From Symbiodinium natans (taxonomy: Eukaryota > Sar > Dinophyceae > Suessiales > Symbiodiniaceae), in contig CAJNDS010002245.1 in NCBI GenBank assembly GCA_905221605.1, forward strand, positions 62,001 through 126,000: 64,000 nt of DNA, given 5' to 3'. The notes under the pieces are model-generated. The model saw nothing but the letters and a program-made list of their open reading frames with translations. It was not told where the DNA came from and made no database searches. The position numbers were made by a program, and so were the translations under genes. This document shows, in pieces, positions 40,500 to 50,582 of this stretch (position 1 is the stretch's first letter; each line of letters starts with the position of its first letter).

Positions 40500-41045
40500 C
40501 CCTCTCGCTTGGCCGTCAGACCTGGGCGATGTCGAGCAGCGCAAGAAGATGCTGCTGCAAAGGTGTGCTGACAGGCTCCCCTTCATGTTTCAGGAACGTT
40601 TTGCTGTGGATGTGTGGCTTTCTTGACTTCGTGACAGCAAGAATAGTGAGCTGCTCAGGTGCAAGTTTGTCTGTTTCGGGCACGAGAATGCAGGAGTGAC
40701 ATGTTACTTGCAGGCCAGATGCTGTGACTGCTACGCTCACATATACACGGACAAGGCTTTCCTTTCTTTTTGCCTTCCGCTTGAACAGGCAACGTTGACT
40801 ATCCTGGCTGTGCACAAGGCGAGAGAGAGCCTGCCCCTGCAGCATGAGTTAGATCACAGCCTGTTTGAGGAGCTTCTGAGCGGACATGCTGTCGACGAGA
40901 CGCTGCACAAGGACTCTGTTCGGAGGCCGCGCTCAGGCTCCTCCCCCAAAACTTGCTCGCCTGTTGGCAGGAGATTTCTCATATCATTGAAATGTCTCGA
41001 ACCCGAGTGGTGGACCGCCTTCTCATGGCTGCTTGGCCATGATGG
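40500..41045 (+). CDS. USP-like locus, middle exons (frames change)
   Basis: Several coding-like stretches in different frames: WPSDLGDVEQRKKMLLQRC to about 40625; CKFVCFGHENAGVTCYLQAR then CCDCYAHIYTDKAFLSF from about 40655; and EAALRLLPQNLLACWQEISH then IIEMSRTRVVDRLLMAAW from about 40927 to 41038. Introns or frameshifts must separate them. The second stretch is Cys-rich. Confidence 0.45.
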
Positions 41046-41675
41046 TCTACCTCTTGTTTTTGGTCTCTTTCGCTTTCTCAAGCCACAAGCGACTCGTGAT
41101 TTCACTCCAGGTGCAGCTAGAGCAGTACTTGGCCAATTTTGATCTGGTGTCCCGCGGCCTGCAGGCGGCCTATGCTGACACGCGGGCAAGTCTCAAGCGA
41201 AACCACACAGGATGATGTACAGAACCGTCTCTCGGGGTGATGATGGTCGCGGGGGTCCGAACCAAATGACTTACTGTAGCGCAGTCTCCGTGCTTGGCTC
41301 TGTGCCTCAACCCCGAACCCTGCAACCTCAACCCGCAGGGTTCTGCGTTTTTGGCAGCCTATGGCAGGAGGATGCCGTTCGCATTTTGGAGGAGATTTTG
41401 CCATTGTGCTTGGTCTGATGTCTTGGCACAACACTCTGCTCTCGAGATCTAGTTGGTGCTGTCCTTCCCAAGCTTCATTTGTCGAGACCCTAACTGAGGT
41501 GCGGCGGGCTCGAGCTGACTGTCAACATGGTGACCTGTGCCAGAGCCGAGGCGTTCCAGTCGCTCAAGCTGGATGCTCTGCGGCGGCACCCATAGCCATT
41601 CCATTTGTGGTTGAGGAAACACGGGGGTCTGGGTTTGCTGCTTTACAGCTTCATTCTGGCGTGCTTGTTGTGCTG

Positions 41676-42060
41676 CCAAGCCCAGGATTCGCGAGTTTCC
41701 ATCCCTCCTTCCGAGCCACTATACATTCTTCGCATACCGCTGTCCGATCTTGAACTTAAACACGCCAATGCATGCGGAGGGCTTCTTGTGGCTTCTTGTA
41801 ACTTCTTGTTGCTTTCGTTGCTTGCAAGGAAATTGCCGGCCGCAAGGAAAGGAACCTGCAACTCATGCTGCAGGACGCGATATTTGCAGAGGCGCATGCC
41901 TCTTTGTGCCATGCTTGCTCTGTGGGGCCTTCCTTTTCACAAGTGCAAAATTGCTTTGTGCAAATCACCAATGGAGAGACAAGGTGCAGAATTGCTTTGT
42001 GCAAATGACCAATGGTGATACCGCTCGATTCACAGCAACGAGAGCGCTCAAGCGTAGCCA
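41676..42060 (+). CDS. USP-like locus, further exons
   Basis: After acceptor GCCAAGCCCAG: DSRVSIPPSEPLYILRIPLS then DLELKHANAC. After GCTTGCAAG at 41829: EIAGRKERNLQLMLQDAIFA then EAHASLCHAC. A 36-base direct repeat (GCAAAATTGCTTTGTGCAAA) occupies 41945-42015. Frames differ between exons, as expected for a spliced gene. Confidence 0.5.
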
Positions 42061-42415
42061 TGGCAAGCCCCTTGCTTGCACTTTTTCAAGGCACACTCCG
42101 GCGCTGCGTGTGATCCATTGTGACACCCAGGGTGGCGCCGCTTACGCTGCCTCTATGCGTGCAACGATGGCGCGCAGCGGACAAGTCCGCAGCGGCTAGC
42201 TCCAAGAATGCGGCCTCCATCACTGTTCCTTTCCAGGTTCACGCCTTGGTTGTCCGTGTGCCTTCACCTTCAATCCCGAATTTTCATCCTAAACTCTGAA
42301 CCCTGAAGTTTAAGAACTAATGAGCGTCAGGCCTGCAGGGGAACCCAAACTGTAGGGTTGGACGGTTTCGAGGTTTACGATTTAGGGTCCGACTATTCCT
42401 ACTTGTGCTGAGGGA

Positions 42416-42892
42416 TTGCAACTGCCTCTACTACCGCCGTGCCACTCCGACCTGCGCCTTGAAGATGTGGAGCGCTTCGGCTTTCCATTTCTCGTGTCCC
42501 TATGCCAGCATATAGTCCCGTGCAGTCATCTCACCGTGCAGCTGAGGTTGTGGGAGTACGATCTGCGCTCTTTCCTTGTGCATGAGGCGCGACCAATGTT
42601 TTTCGCAGGCTCTTGGCCGTTCATTTCGACGTGTTGTCAGGGCACGCTGGATGGCGGTCACTTTACTGCCTATTACAAAGCCGATAGATGGTACATGGTC
42701 GACAACAGTTGGTGCACGGGCTTCTCGGCCCGCGGCACCTGCCTAGCATTGTTTAAGCGATGGCACTGGCCGATGATATTCTCCATGCCACTATTTTTTT
42801 TGCCTGCTGCAGCTCTCACCGACGAGAAGGCTGTCAGCGCGGCCAGTGTTGCATATCTGCTTCTTGGCGTGCGATTCCCAGGTTCTTGGTAG
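42416..42892 (+). CDS. Ubiquitin-specific-protease-like C-terminal catalytic segment
   Basis: The frame contains HLTVQLRLWEYDLRS, like the USP strand LxLxLKRFxYD, and about 45 residues later GTLDGGHFTAYYKADRWYMV then DNSW, matching the USP His box (GHYxAY...WYxFDD). The catalytic His and the following Asp/Asn position are present. The Cys box (GLxNxGNTCY) was not found in the window, so the enzyme is incomplete, diverged or an inactive relative. Its role would be removal of ubiquitin-like tags. Neighbouring exons lie on the same strand. Confidence 0.7.
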   Translation: MQLPLLPPCHSDLRLEDVERFGFPFLVSLCQHIVPCSHLTVQLRLWEYDLRSFLVHEARPMFFAGSWPFISTCCQGTLDGGHFTAYYKADRWYMVDNSWCTGFSARGTCLALFKRWHWPMIFSMPLFFLPAAALTDEKAVSAASVAYLLLGVRFPGSW

Positions 42893-43140
42893 TGGCTCTT
42901 TCATGCTTGCCCTGCATGCCGAGGCTCGTGTATGAATTGAATGCATATGCGGGCATGACCAGTGGCGAGTCGCTTTGTCGGACAACAGGCCGGCAACCAA
43001 CAGTCATTCAAGCTGCCATGCTTTGAGGCTCTTTGATTTTACTTTGCAGGATCTGCCGAAAACACCTTTCCACCTACTCTTGTTCCTTGGCGTTTTGGGT
43101 CCCATTTCCAACCTGTTTCTGACAATCTTTATCTCTTCAG

Positions 43141-43215
43141 GATTACGCCGCACCGTCGCACGGGGGTCTCAGCTTCGAAGATGTCCAGGAGGCCATGGCC
43201 CACATGCAGATGTAG
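43141..43215 (+). CDS. Terminal exon of the USP-like locus
   Basis: Acceptor TTTATCTCTTCAG with a strong pyrimidine tract, 24 codons and TAG. Starts DYAAPSHGGLSFEDVQEAMA and ends HMQM. Probably the C terminus of the gene that includes 42416-42892, though the junction was not phase-checked. Confidence 0.55.
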   Translation, partial: DYAAPSHGGLSFEDVQEAMAHMQM

Positions 43216-43754
43216 CTGCCAAGCATGAAAAACGTTCTTGCCAGGCCCAGCAATTCGTACGTGGCCTCCGAGGCCGCGTGCCACTTATCGACTTGGAAAC
43301 TGAGGAGGCCAGAGCGTGGGATGCTGGCCTCCGCAGGCAAACCCTAAAGGGGAAGAGGGGTTTTTCAGCCTTTGGGCTTCGGTTGAGGATCAAGGGTTTA
43401 GGGTTTAGACTTTAGGGTTTCCTTGACACTTTGCCCTGAAGTTCTGAAGCATGGTCCCTGAAGATTCGAGGGCTGAAGGCTGCGTAGGAGCTTCAATTTT
43501 TGAGGCAAGGTGACGACAAGAAGGAAAGGGTCTTGGGTTTATTGTTTGGGAGCCCACCTGGGAGCCCACCTTCAACCCCCCAACCCCAAACCCTAGACCC
43601 CAGACCCTGAACGCCAGGCAGATCGACTCCCCGCACCCTCACTAACCCTAAACCTTAAAACCCTCAAGACCAACCCTAAACCCTAAACCTTAAAACCCTC
43701 AAACACAGACAAATCGACGACGTGGACCCTTAAACACTGGGCCCTGAACCCCAC

Positions 43755-44245
43755 ACCCTGAACCTTACCCTCCACGCACCCTCGCACGCCCCGCGCACCC
43801 TCCCGCACACCCTCCCACGCACCCTCCCGCGCACCCTCCCGCGCACCCTCCCGCACACCCTCCGCGCACCCTCCGCGCACCCTCCGCGCACCCTCCGCGC
43901 ACCCTCCGCGCACCCTCCCCGCACCCTCCGCGCACCCTCCCACACACCCTCCCGCGCACCCTCGCACGCACCCTCCCACACACCCTCCCGCGCACCCTCC
44001 GCGCCCTGCCTCTCCCTGCACCCTCCTCCCCCACCCTCCCGCACCCCTCCGCGCACCCTCCCGCGCACCCTCCCCCGCACCCTCCCACACACCCTCCCAC
44101 ACACCCTCCACCCTCCCGCGCACCCTCCCGCGCACCCTCCGCGCACCCTCCGCGCACCCTCCGCGCACCGCCTGCGCGCCCCCCGCACACCATCTGCGCA
44201 CCATTCTCGCACCCTCCGCGCACCCTCCGCGCACCCCTCCCACGC
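43755..44245. repeat. GCGCACCCTCC minisatellite
   Basis: About 45 units of 10-12 bases (GCGCACCCTCC, GCACACCCTCC). It yields long Arg/Gly/Cys-rich frames on the minus strand that I treat as artefacts. Confidence 0.95.
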
Positions 44246-44741
44246 GCCGGCCCACGACCAGCCCCCCCTTTGCAAGGACGGCCTTGTGCCGGCAGAAACC
44301 GGTGCGGAGGGAACTGAGGCGAGCAGGGTTTCGAGTTTCCATAGACCGATAGACCAACCTTTTGCAGAACAGATCTTGTATGGCAAAGCCAATCCTAAGC
44401 CCCAAACCCTCACGCCTCCCTGTGCGCCGGCAGGTGCACAAGGACAGCCGTGTTCCGGCAGAAAGCTCCAGCCGTGTGCCGGCGGAAAGCTCCGCGGAGG
44501 AAGACGATTGAGCAGGCAACGGGTTGTGGGAAGAGAGGTGTTTCGTTTCGGTTTCGGTTTCGGATTAAATGTCTGGGTTACGCGTTTGCGGATTTCAAGC
44601 CCGAAGCCTGTATAGTGTAGTGGGAAAAAGACGAAGCGTTGGGTCTGTTGGGTTCTACAGTTGTAGGCTTAAAGGTTCCCTCAAAAGAAGTCTTTATGGC
44701 AAACCCGCTGCTTGTTTACAGCAGAAACGGCTGAGTCTGTA

Positions 44742-45640
44742 ATGGAGGGCTCGGATGGCGATGGCCAGGATGCGCAAGCCTCTCGGAGGCGTGCTCGTGC
44801 TTATGTGCCTCTGGATCGCAAAATTTACACAAGGGCAGCTCTCAGCGATGCCAGATCCGAAAAGGACAAGCTGCGAAAAGCGGCGCGCGCATGGAGCAGC
44901 GAGAATGAGATCTTGGTCGGTGCCTTTTCCACTCCCCGGGAGCAGGGGGACGCATCCTTTGTTACCACAGCATGCTGCACGAACTGCCGCGAGGGAAATG
45001 GGAAAACTTTTCGCTTTCAAGGCGCGTGGTTGGAACAGGGTCAGATGTACCGTCTCAGCGTCTGTACTTCTGGCGAGCACAAAGGAGAACCTGTTCGAAG
45101 GCGCGGCAAAAAGAAACCCGTGCAAGTCATGCCTACAAATGAGGAAAGACGCAAGGTGGTGGCTGCGGCTGATGCATTGCAGGAAAGGGGCCTCAAGGCC
45201 ACAGCAAGTTCGGTCAGTGTTTTCTTGGGGGAAGATCGCGTTGCAGCAGAAGCCACCCGTGCAATCCTGAGACATCGCCGCGGACGGCAGGGTGGAGCCA
45301 CCAAGTTGTTCCAGGAGAGCCAGCCGGAGTTCCTTACTTGGTCGGAGCGCCGGTCCGACACCGTCAAAGATGTGCTGATGAAGCCCTTCAGCTACGTCAT
45401 TTTGATCTTGGGTTTTTTTGAAGCATTGGAGCAGCTTGGGGCTTCAAAGATCTGCCTCGCAGCTGACTTTACGCATTCCCTCGAGTTGATGTCCTTTCGC
45501 TGGGGCGTCGTGTCCTTGATCCTTTACAGATGCCTTGGAGGGTCCTGGCGCAGGACCCCGTGGCCGCTGGCGTTTGTTTGCTATGCTGTCGAAGCTTCCG
45601 CTGGGTACCTCAAAGTGTTCCAGGCCGTGCAGAGTCTTGC
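44742..45640 (+). CDS. MULE (Mutator-like) transposase, exon 1
   Basis: In-frame ATG at 44742, open to about 45725. Acidic start, then a Cys-containing segment (TTACCTNCREGNGKTFRFQG...YRLSVCTSGEHKGEP) resembling the N-terminal zinc region of MULE proteins. Later come KICLAADFTHSLELMSFRWG, fitting the first catalytic Asp block, and TPWPLAFVCYAVEASAGYLK, fitting the PLAF..E..Y segment. Telomere-like CCCT motifs at 45665-45712 mark a probable intron. Cut-and-paste transposase; activity unknown. Confidence 0.75.
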
Positions 45641-45727
45641 TGGGATTAGCCTTACATGCTTGCCAGCCTCAACCCTTTTAACCCTAGCCCTCAAAACCCG
45701 AAACCTTGAAGCCTACGCAACCTGAGG

Positions 45728-46250
45728 ACAGAGCTGGCCCGTCGAGGTATGGCGACTGTTGTTTGCCAAGTCAATTGTGACTACTTCACAGGCAGTCGTA
45801 CCGCTTGCGAACGTGTCTGGCCGAGAGCGCAGGTCGTCAACGACCTCGAGCATTTGCGAAGGAATTTGCTTGGAAACGACCGTCGCGGGAAAAAGCAGGA
45901 AACGCGTGATGGCGAGGAGCCAGCCCGCCCGCCTCCGCGGGCTCGGGGTGCGCGGGGCCGAGCCGTTGCTCCTGCCCGTCGGGCCGGGCGCTCTGGTGGA
46001 CGTGGAGGTCGCGGCCGTGGAGGTCGCGGCCGTGGTCGCGGCAGGGGTCTCGGCGTCGCTCCCCACCTGATCAAGTATCCCGTCTGGGCTGTGCTCAACA
46101 ACATCACACACCTGGCGCTTTGCCCTACGATCATCATGTTCCACATCCTGGCGAAGACGCTTTTTTTGCGCATGAAATTTTGCTGGGGCGAGGAGAAGTT
46201 TATGCAGTATGTGCAGGAGCAGTATTTCGTTCAGATCCCTCCCCCAAGGC
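45728..46250 (+). CDS. MULE transposase, exon 2, with RGG insert
   Basis: Reads LRTELARRGMATVVCQVNCD then YFTGSRTACERVWPRAQVVN and DLEHLRRNL, the second Asp block and the D..H..rNL motif of MULE DDE domains. It is interrupted by an Arg/Gly-rich insert (GRSGGRGGRGRGGRGRGRGR) encoded by 15-base repeats, then resumes HLIKYPVWAVLNNITHLALC and FCWGEEKFMQYVQEQYFVQI. The insert is unusual; it may instead be an unspliced intron. Confidence 0.7.
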
Positions 46251-46364
46251 TCGGATTGGTCCTAAACCCGAAGCTCAAACCTCACCTAAAACCTCCTCAC
46301 TTAAAACCTCCAGCCCTCTCAGCCCTTTGTCGTCCCCAGCAACCCCTGCGCCAGGGATTCAGGA

Positions 46365-46613
46365 CTCCAAGAAGACTTGATATGGAGTGCTCGTTGGTGG
46401 GTGGGCGTGGGTTCCAAAGCCCAGACTGGTCATCCTTGCACACAGCAGGCTGCCGAAGCTGCGAATTCAAAAATCAAGACAGATGTCAGGGGACAAGGCC
46501 CAGCTAAGACCCACAAGATGGTGGCTGAGAACTTGCTCAAGGCAAGCGTGCTTTGGACGTCTGACATCCACGAAGCAGATCGTCTGGCGGGGTCGCAGGC
46601 GAGCCATTCCTAG
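46365..46613 (+). CDS. MULE transposase, exon 3
   Basis: Reads DLIWSARWWVGVGSKAQTGH then PCTQQAAEAANSKIKTD. WW...T...E..N...K is the third conserved block including the catalytic Glu. It ends LWTSDIHEADRLAGSQ before TAG. Degenerate CCCTAAA motifs at 46258-46315 precede it, in a probable intron. Confidence 0.65.
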   Translation, partial: LQEDLIWSARWWVGVGSKAQTGHPCTQQAAEAANSKIKTDVRGQGPAKTHKMVAENLLKASVLWTSDIHEADRLAGSQASHS

Positions 46614-46840
46614 TCATCAGTCTTCTGTTGTGCCCCTATGTCCTCCCCCCCAACCAAAAATAAGTTTGACCTGCAGGCGCCCTTGTCTCTCATGGCGCCG
46701 CCCGACTGTTTGACTGCCGAGCGACCCCGTCGGCCAGATGATTGGATGCTTGAACCTCGAGGATTGCAGATGGGAAGGAGGCAAAATTAAAACCCTCAAT
46801 AATAATGTGATGATACTGGGATTATTCTCTTCTTATTCGG

Positions 46841-47437
46841 TTGGAAAGAAAGCCCGCAAACTTCTTCCACTCCTCAGTCACGGCAGGAGCGAGGCACCGA
46901 AGGCCTTTTGGCGACCTGGAGTATTTTCCGCCGATACCTCACCTTCTGCGGCGCATACAAGCGCCAGGCTCGCAGTTTGTCGAGATGGACGACGGTGAGG
47001 GTCGCAACACGCGCTGGGCTTGCCTTGCGGTCAACAAGCCACGTGTTGTGCCGAGAGGTACGCTGCAGAGGATGCGGCGCCTTTTGCAAGCTCGCAAAGA
47101 GGCGCGGCTCTTGTCTGCACTAGAGGCGGAGGGTATCCTCCAGGATGCCGGCGAGTCTGCGCACCCGAGTGCACCGAAAAAGGTGAACTGGGATCGGTGC
47201 TCGGAGTTCTGGAGCACTTTTTGCTGCGTCTGGCACACTGAAGGCAATGACTCCTGCCGCTGTACGTGCTGGATGTGGACATGGGATGGCCAGTGCCCGC
47301 ATAGCTATGCGCTAGAAGAACACTGGCAACTCCATCACCACGTTCCGCCCGTGGTGCCCGATGTAGTGCAAGCAGCTCGCGATGTTCGGCACTCAGACGA
47401 CGAAGGGCCGGCAAGGCAGCGGCGACGCCGCGGTTGA
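46841..47437 (+). CDS. MULE transposase, C-terminal exon with SWIM finger
   Basis: A 198-codon open frame to TGA. After a basic helical region (LQRMRRLLQARKEARLLSAL) it has DSCRCTCWMWTWDGQCPHSY, fitting the SWIM signature CxC...CxH typical of MULE transposase C termini. Ends ARQRRRRG, a basic tail. The exact exon start is not fixed; about 46885 is possible. Confidence 0.75.
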   Translation: MERKPANFFHSSVTAGARHRRPFGDLEYFPPIPHLLRRIQAPGSQFVEMDDGEGRNTRWACLAVNKPRVVPRGTLQRMRRLLQARKEARLLSALEAEGILQDAGESAHPSAPKKVNWDRCSEFWSTFCCVWHTEGNDSCRCTCWMWTWDGQCPHSYALEEHWQLHHHVPPVVPDVVQAARDVRHSDDEGPARQRRRRG

Positions 47438-47593
47438 ACGTCTGACCTTGCTCTTGGTAGAACATGGTCCCTTGCGTTTCACACTTGACAGTCAGGTCTG
47501 CCAGGACCCTAAACGCACCAGCTGTTTCCGGAGCTCTGCCGTTTCTGTGTTTGTTTTCTAGGGTTTCGGGAATACTTCAAACTATCTCCCCAG

Positions 47594-47710
47594 CAGCTTC
47601 AAATTTTCAGCTCTGCTCCGGTAAATTGGGTGCGATTGCTGCAAACAGCTTTGTTCATGGAGGATGCAGCTATGTTAACCACAGCAGAGACGTTTTTGCC
47701 CGCTGTGTGA
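47594..47710 (+). CDS. Repeated terminal exon, copy 1
   Basis: Acceptor CTCCCCAG, then QLQIFSSAPVNWVRLLQTAL, FMEDAAMLTTAETFLPAV and TGA. 117 nt including stop. Unknown family. Copies 2 and 4 keep length, frame and stop. Confidence 0.55.
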   Translation, partial: QLQIFSSAPVNWVRLLQTALFMEDAAMLTTAETFLPAV

Positions 47711-48185
47711 GCAGCTTCTGACAGCTGGTGTATGGGCTTTTGCTTTCCGGGTTTAGTAGAGTTTTAAATGTCAGGTATGCCAGGGCCCTGAGCCACCAGC
47801 TGTTTCAGGATCTGCGGTCTGCACGAGAGTCCTGTTTGGTGAAGGCTTGCTTCAAATTCAGTGGTGGGACAAGGTATATGTATACATAGAGGGAAGAATA
47901 GGAAAGACAAAGTTGGTGTAGGGCTTAGGGCTTACGAATAATAGGAAAGACAAAGTTGGTGTAGGGCTTAGTGCTTTCGAAGAACGACATGGTTACTGTA
48001 GAAATAAGGACTTTAAAGGAGCGAAGCTGGCCTAACAGCCATTTTGCGCGAACCTCCGCCTCCGCTTTCCGAGACCAAGATGGACGTGGCTTAAGACAGG
48101 CTGGAACAGCCCTAGGTTGCTGAAACCCCGATACAACCTCATTGACGGGAGGATCTTGGTCTCCTCGTTCAAAATATTTTCCCAG

Positions 48186-48302
48186 CAGCTTCAAGTTTTC
48201 GACTGTGCTCCGGTAGATTGGGTGCGATCGCTGCTGTCAGCTTTGTTCATGGAGGATGAAGCTGTGTTAACCACAGCAGAGACGTTTTTGCCCGCTGTGT
48301 GA
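48186..48302 (+). CDS. Repeated terminal exon, copy 2
   Basis: Acceptor TTTTCCCAG, then QLQVFDCAPVDWVRSLLSAL, FMEDEAVLTTAETFLPAV and TGA. Best-preserved copy. Confidence 0.55.
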   Translation, partial: QLQVFDCAPVDWVRSLLSALFMEDEAVLTTAETFLPAV

Positions 48303-48730
48303 GCAGATTCTGACAGCTGGTGTGTGGGCTTTAGCTTTCCGGGTTTAGTAGAGTTAAATGTCAGGTGCCAGGGCCCTGAGCCACCAGCTGTTTCGGGATC
48401 TGCGGTCTGCACTATAGTCCTGTTTGGTGAAGGCTTGCTTCAAACTCAGTGGTGGGACAAAGTATATGTATACATAGAGGGAAGAATAGGAAAGACAAAG
48501 TTGGTCTAGGGCTTAGGGCCTTCGAAGAACGATATGGTTACTGTAGGAATAAGGACTTACGGGAACGAAGCTGGCCGAACATCTTTTTTTCGCGAACCTC
48601 CGCCTCCGCTTTAGACCAAGATGGACGTGGCTTAAGACAGGCTGGAACAGGCATTGGCAACGCCCTACGCGGCTGAAACCCCGATACAACCTCATTGACG
48701 GGAGGATCTTGGTCTCCTAGTTTTTCGCAG

Positions 48731-48847
48731 CAGCTTCAGGTTTTCACCATTGCTCCGGTAAACTGGGTGCGATCGCTGCAAACAGCTTTGTTCATGGAGA
48801 ATTAAGCTATGTTTTCCACAGCAAGGACGTTTTTGCCCTCTGTGTGA
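48731..48847 (+). pseudogene. Repeated terminal exon, copy 3 (nonsense)
   Basis: Same alignment (QLQVFTIAPVNWVRSLQTAL) but GAATTAA introduces a stop after FMEN at 48803-48805. The downstream part still aligns in frame to the usual TGA. Confidence 0.55.
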
Positions 48848-48969
48848 AGTAACACCTGGTGTGTAGCGTCCTCCTACTGGTCTACTGGTGTGTAGGGCTT
48901 GGTTAGCTGTGTAGCCCTTAGGTTTTCTACGTTTTTAGGGTTCGGGAATAGTTCATATTATTTTCGCAG

Positions 48970-49086
48970 CTGCCTCAAGTTTTCGACTGTGCTCCGGTAG
49001 ATTGGGTGCGATCGCTGCTGTCAGCTTTGTTCATGGAGAATGAAGCTATGTTTTCCACAGCAGAGACGTGTCTGCCCGCTCTGTGA
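48970..49086 (+). CDS. Repeated terminal exon, copy 4
   Basis: Acceptor TATTTTCGCAG, then LPQVFDCAPVDWVRSLLSAL, FMENEAMFSTAETCLPAL and TGA. Substitutions relative to copy 2 are few and leave the frame open. Confidence 0.55.
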   Translation: MPQVFDCAPVDWVRSLLSALFMENEAMFSTAETCLPAL

Positions 49087-49916
49087 GCAGCTTCTAACAG
49101 CTGGTTTTTTAAAGTTTCACTTTCCGGGTTGAGGTCTTCAGCGCTTAGGGTTTAGAGTTAAATGTCAGGTATGCCAGGGCCCTGAGCCACCAGCTGTTTC
49201 AGGATCTGCGGTTTGCACTATAGTCCTGTTTCGTGAAGGCTTGCTTCAAATTCAGTGGTGGGACAAAGTATATGTATACAGAGAGGGAAGAATAGGAAAG
49301 ACAAAGTTGGTCTAGGGCTTAGGGCTTTTCGAAGAACGATATGGTTACTGTAGGAATAAGGACTTACGGGAACGAAGCTGGCCGAACATCTTTTTTTCGC
49401 GAACCTCCGCCTCCGCTTTAGACCAATAGACCAAGATGGACGTGGCTTAAAACAGGCTGGAACAGGCATTGGCGAAGCCCTACCTGGCTGAAACCCCGAT
49501 ACAACCTCATTGACGGGGGGATCTTGGTCTCCTGAGTTCCAAACCCAAACCCAAACCGCAGCTGCATTCTAGGGTTAGGGTTGAGGCTTGTAGGGTTGAG
49601 GGTGGAGGTTTCCAGGTCATGGGTTGAATGTCTAGGGCTTTATAATGGGTTGAGAGTTGCGACTGAGGAGTCAATAGGCTGGGAGTTCCTCGCAAAAGGC
49701 CCCCCAACTCCCAACCCCTAAACCCCTAAATCCGGTAAGGTGACCCCAGGGCCTTAACCCAAAACCCTTAACCCTAAACCCTAAACCCCCCAGAGCCAGT
49801 CTTTGAAACCCCAAGCCCCTCAGGAAATGCTTTGAGTAACGATACAAAAAGGGGACGTGGAGTTTAGGGTTTTGGGTTCTTGGGCACAAGAAAGGGCAGG
49901 ATGAACATATCCCAAG

Positions 49917-50024
49917 ATGAACCCAGAGAATAATTGCCCCACCTGCGGAAACCATAAGCTCTATAACGGTTTAGTGCTTAAAGTTGCACGACTGCGCCCT
50001 AATCCTGTATTCCTGGTAGCCCAG
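49917..50024 (+). CDS. Five-exon model 49917-52051, exon 1 (possible start)
   Basis: First exon of a phase-consistent model (49917-50024, 50101-50176, 51276-51395, 51739-51809, 51917-52051), about 169 residues. Begins with ATG after CCCAAG, so it is either an initiator exon or an internal one. Starts MNPENNCPTCGNHKLYNGLV, ends RPNPVFLVAQ, donor GTAAGG. CPTCGNH suggests a small zinc site. Function unknown. Confidence 0.65.
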
Positions 50025-50100
50025 GTAAGGGCTAAAGTTGTCAGTCTTTGGGGTTTCTTTGTTTCTCGGGTTTCGGGTACTCGACAGCCTATCGTCCCAG

Positions 50101-50176
50101 CCCAAACAGAGCCTGAATAGCAGCCACTATCATCCCAATACGAACACTGCTCAAAATGCCGAAATTCAGCACGCAG
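50101..50176 (+). CDS. Model 49917-52051, exon 2
   Basis: Acceptor TATCGTCCCAG, donor GTGAGA. Phase 0 to 1. Reads PKQSLNSSHYHPNTNTAQNA then EIQHA. If the donor is not used, the frame stays open to TAA at 50278. The 76-base intron before it has consensus ends. Confidence 0.6.
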
Positions 50177-50385
50177 GTGAGAAGCTCGGAGAACGGAGCG
50201 AAAGTGATCTTGGTGCGAATCGGAAATTAGCCCAGACAGCACACTCTGGCGAGAGCTGTCAAAAAGTTAAGAAGGCGTAAGTTTGCAGTTGATTTGACGT
50301 GGTACCTCGATTTTCGAGGCGGGGTTCAGAAATTGCCGTTTCAGGGTTCCAAACCCACTCTTGTTTCATGGTTGGCACGCGTTCT

Positions 50386-50516
50386 CTTTTTGAAACCCAT
50401 GATGCAAGCATTGAGTTTTCAAATGGGGGGGCTGGAGGGGAAGGGGGTTACCGAGCCACACCTTTGCAAGAGGACAGGGCCGAGCCACACCTTTGCAAAA
50501 AAAAAACCCTCCGCCG
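50386..50516 (+). repeat. Junction of two 37-38 kb repeats
   Basis: GAAACCCATGATGCAAGCAT...CAAATGGGGGGGCT (the ~115-base unit) is followed after 25 bases by AGCCACACCTTTGCAA twice (reverse complement of the GGCTT header) and A-rich then TTTAGGG repeats. Confidence 0.85.
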
Positions 50517-50582
50517 GTTTAGGGTTTAGGGTTTAGGGCCTTTAGGGTTTAGGGTTTAGGGTTTAGGGTTTAGGGTTTAGGA
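50517..50582 (+). repeat. TTTAGGG tract
   Basis: About nine heptamers, within intron 2 of the 49917-52051 model. Confidence 0.95.

Larger units (their letters stand above)
47470..49535 (+). repeat. Tandem repeat of about 0.55-0.8 kb, four copies
   Basis: Common markers include CCAGGGCCCTGAGCCACCAG (47775, 48367, 49170), GTGGGACAA...GTATATGTATACA, CCTCCGCCTCCGCTTT, AACCTCATTGACGGG and the terminal exon listed separately. Copies differ by indels; copy order suggests unequal exchange. Confidence 0.85.

Noticed and set aside
43683-44519. 278-codon minus-strand frame rich in Gly/Cys/Arg
   Set aside because: Almost wholly the GCGCACCCTCC minisatellite; all three minus frames are open there.
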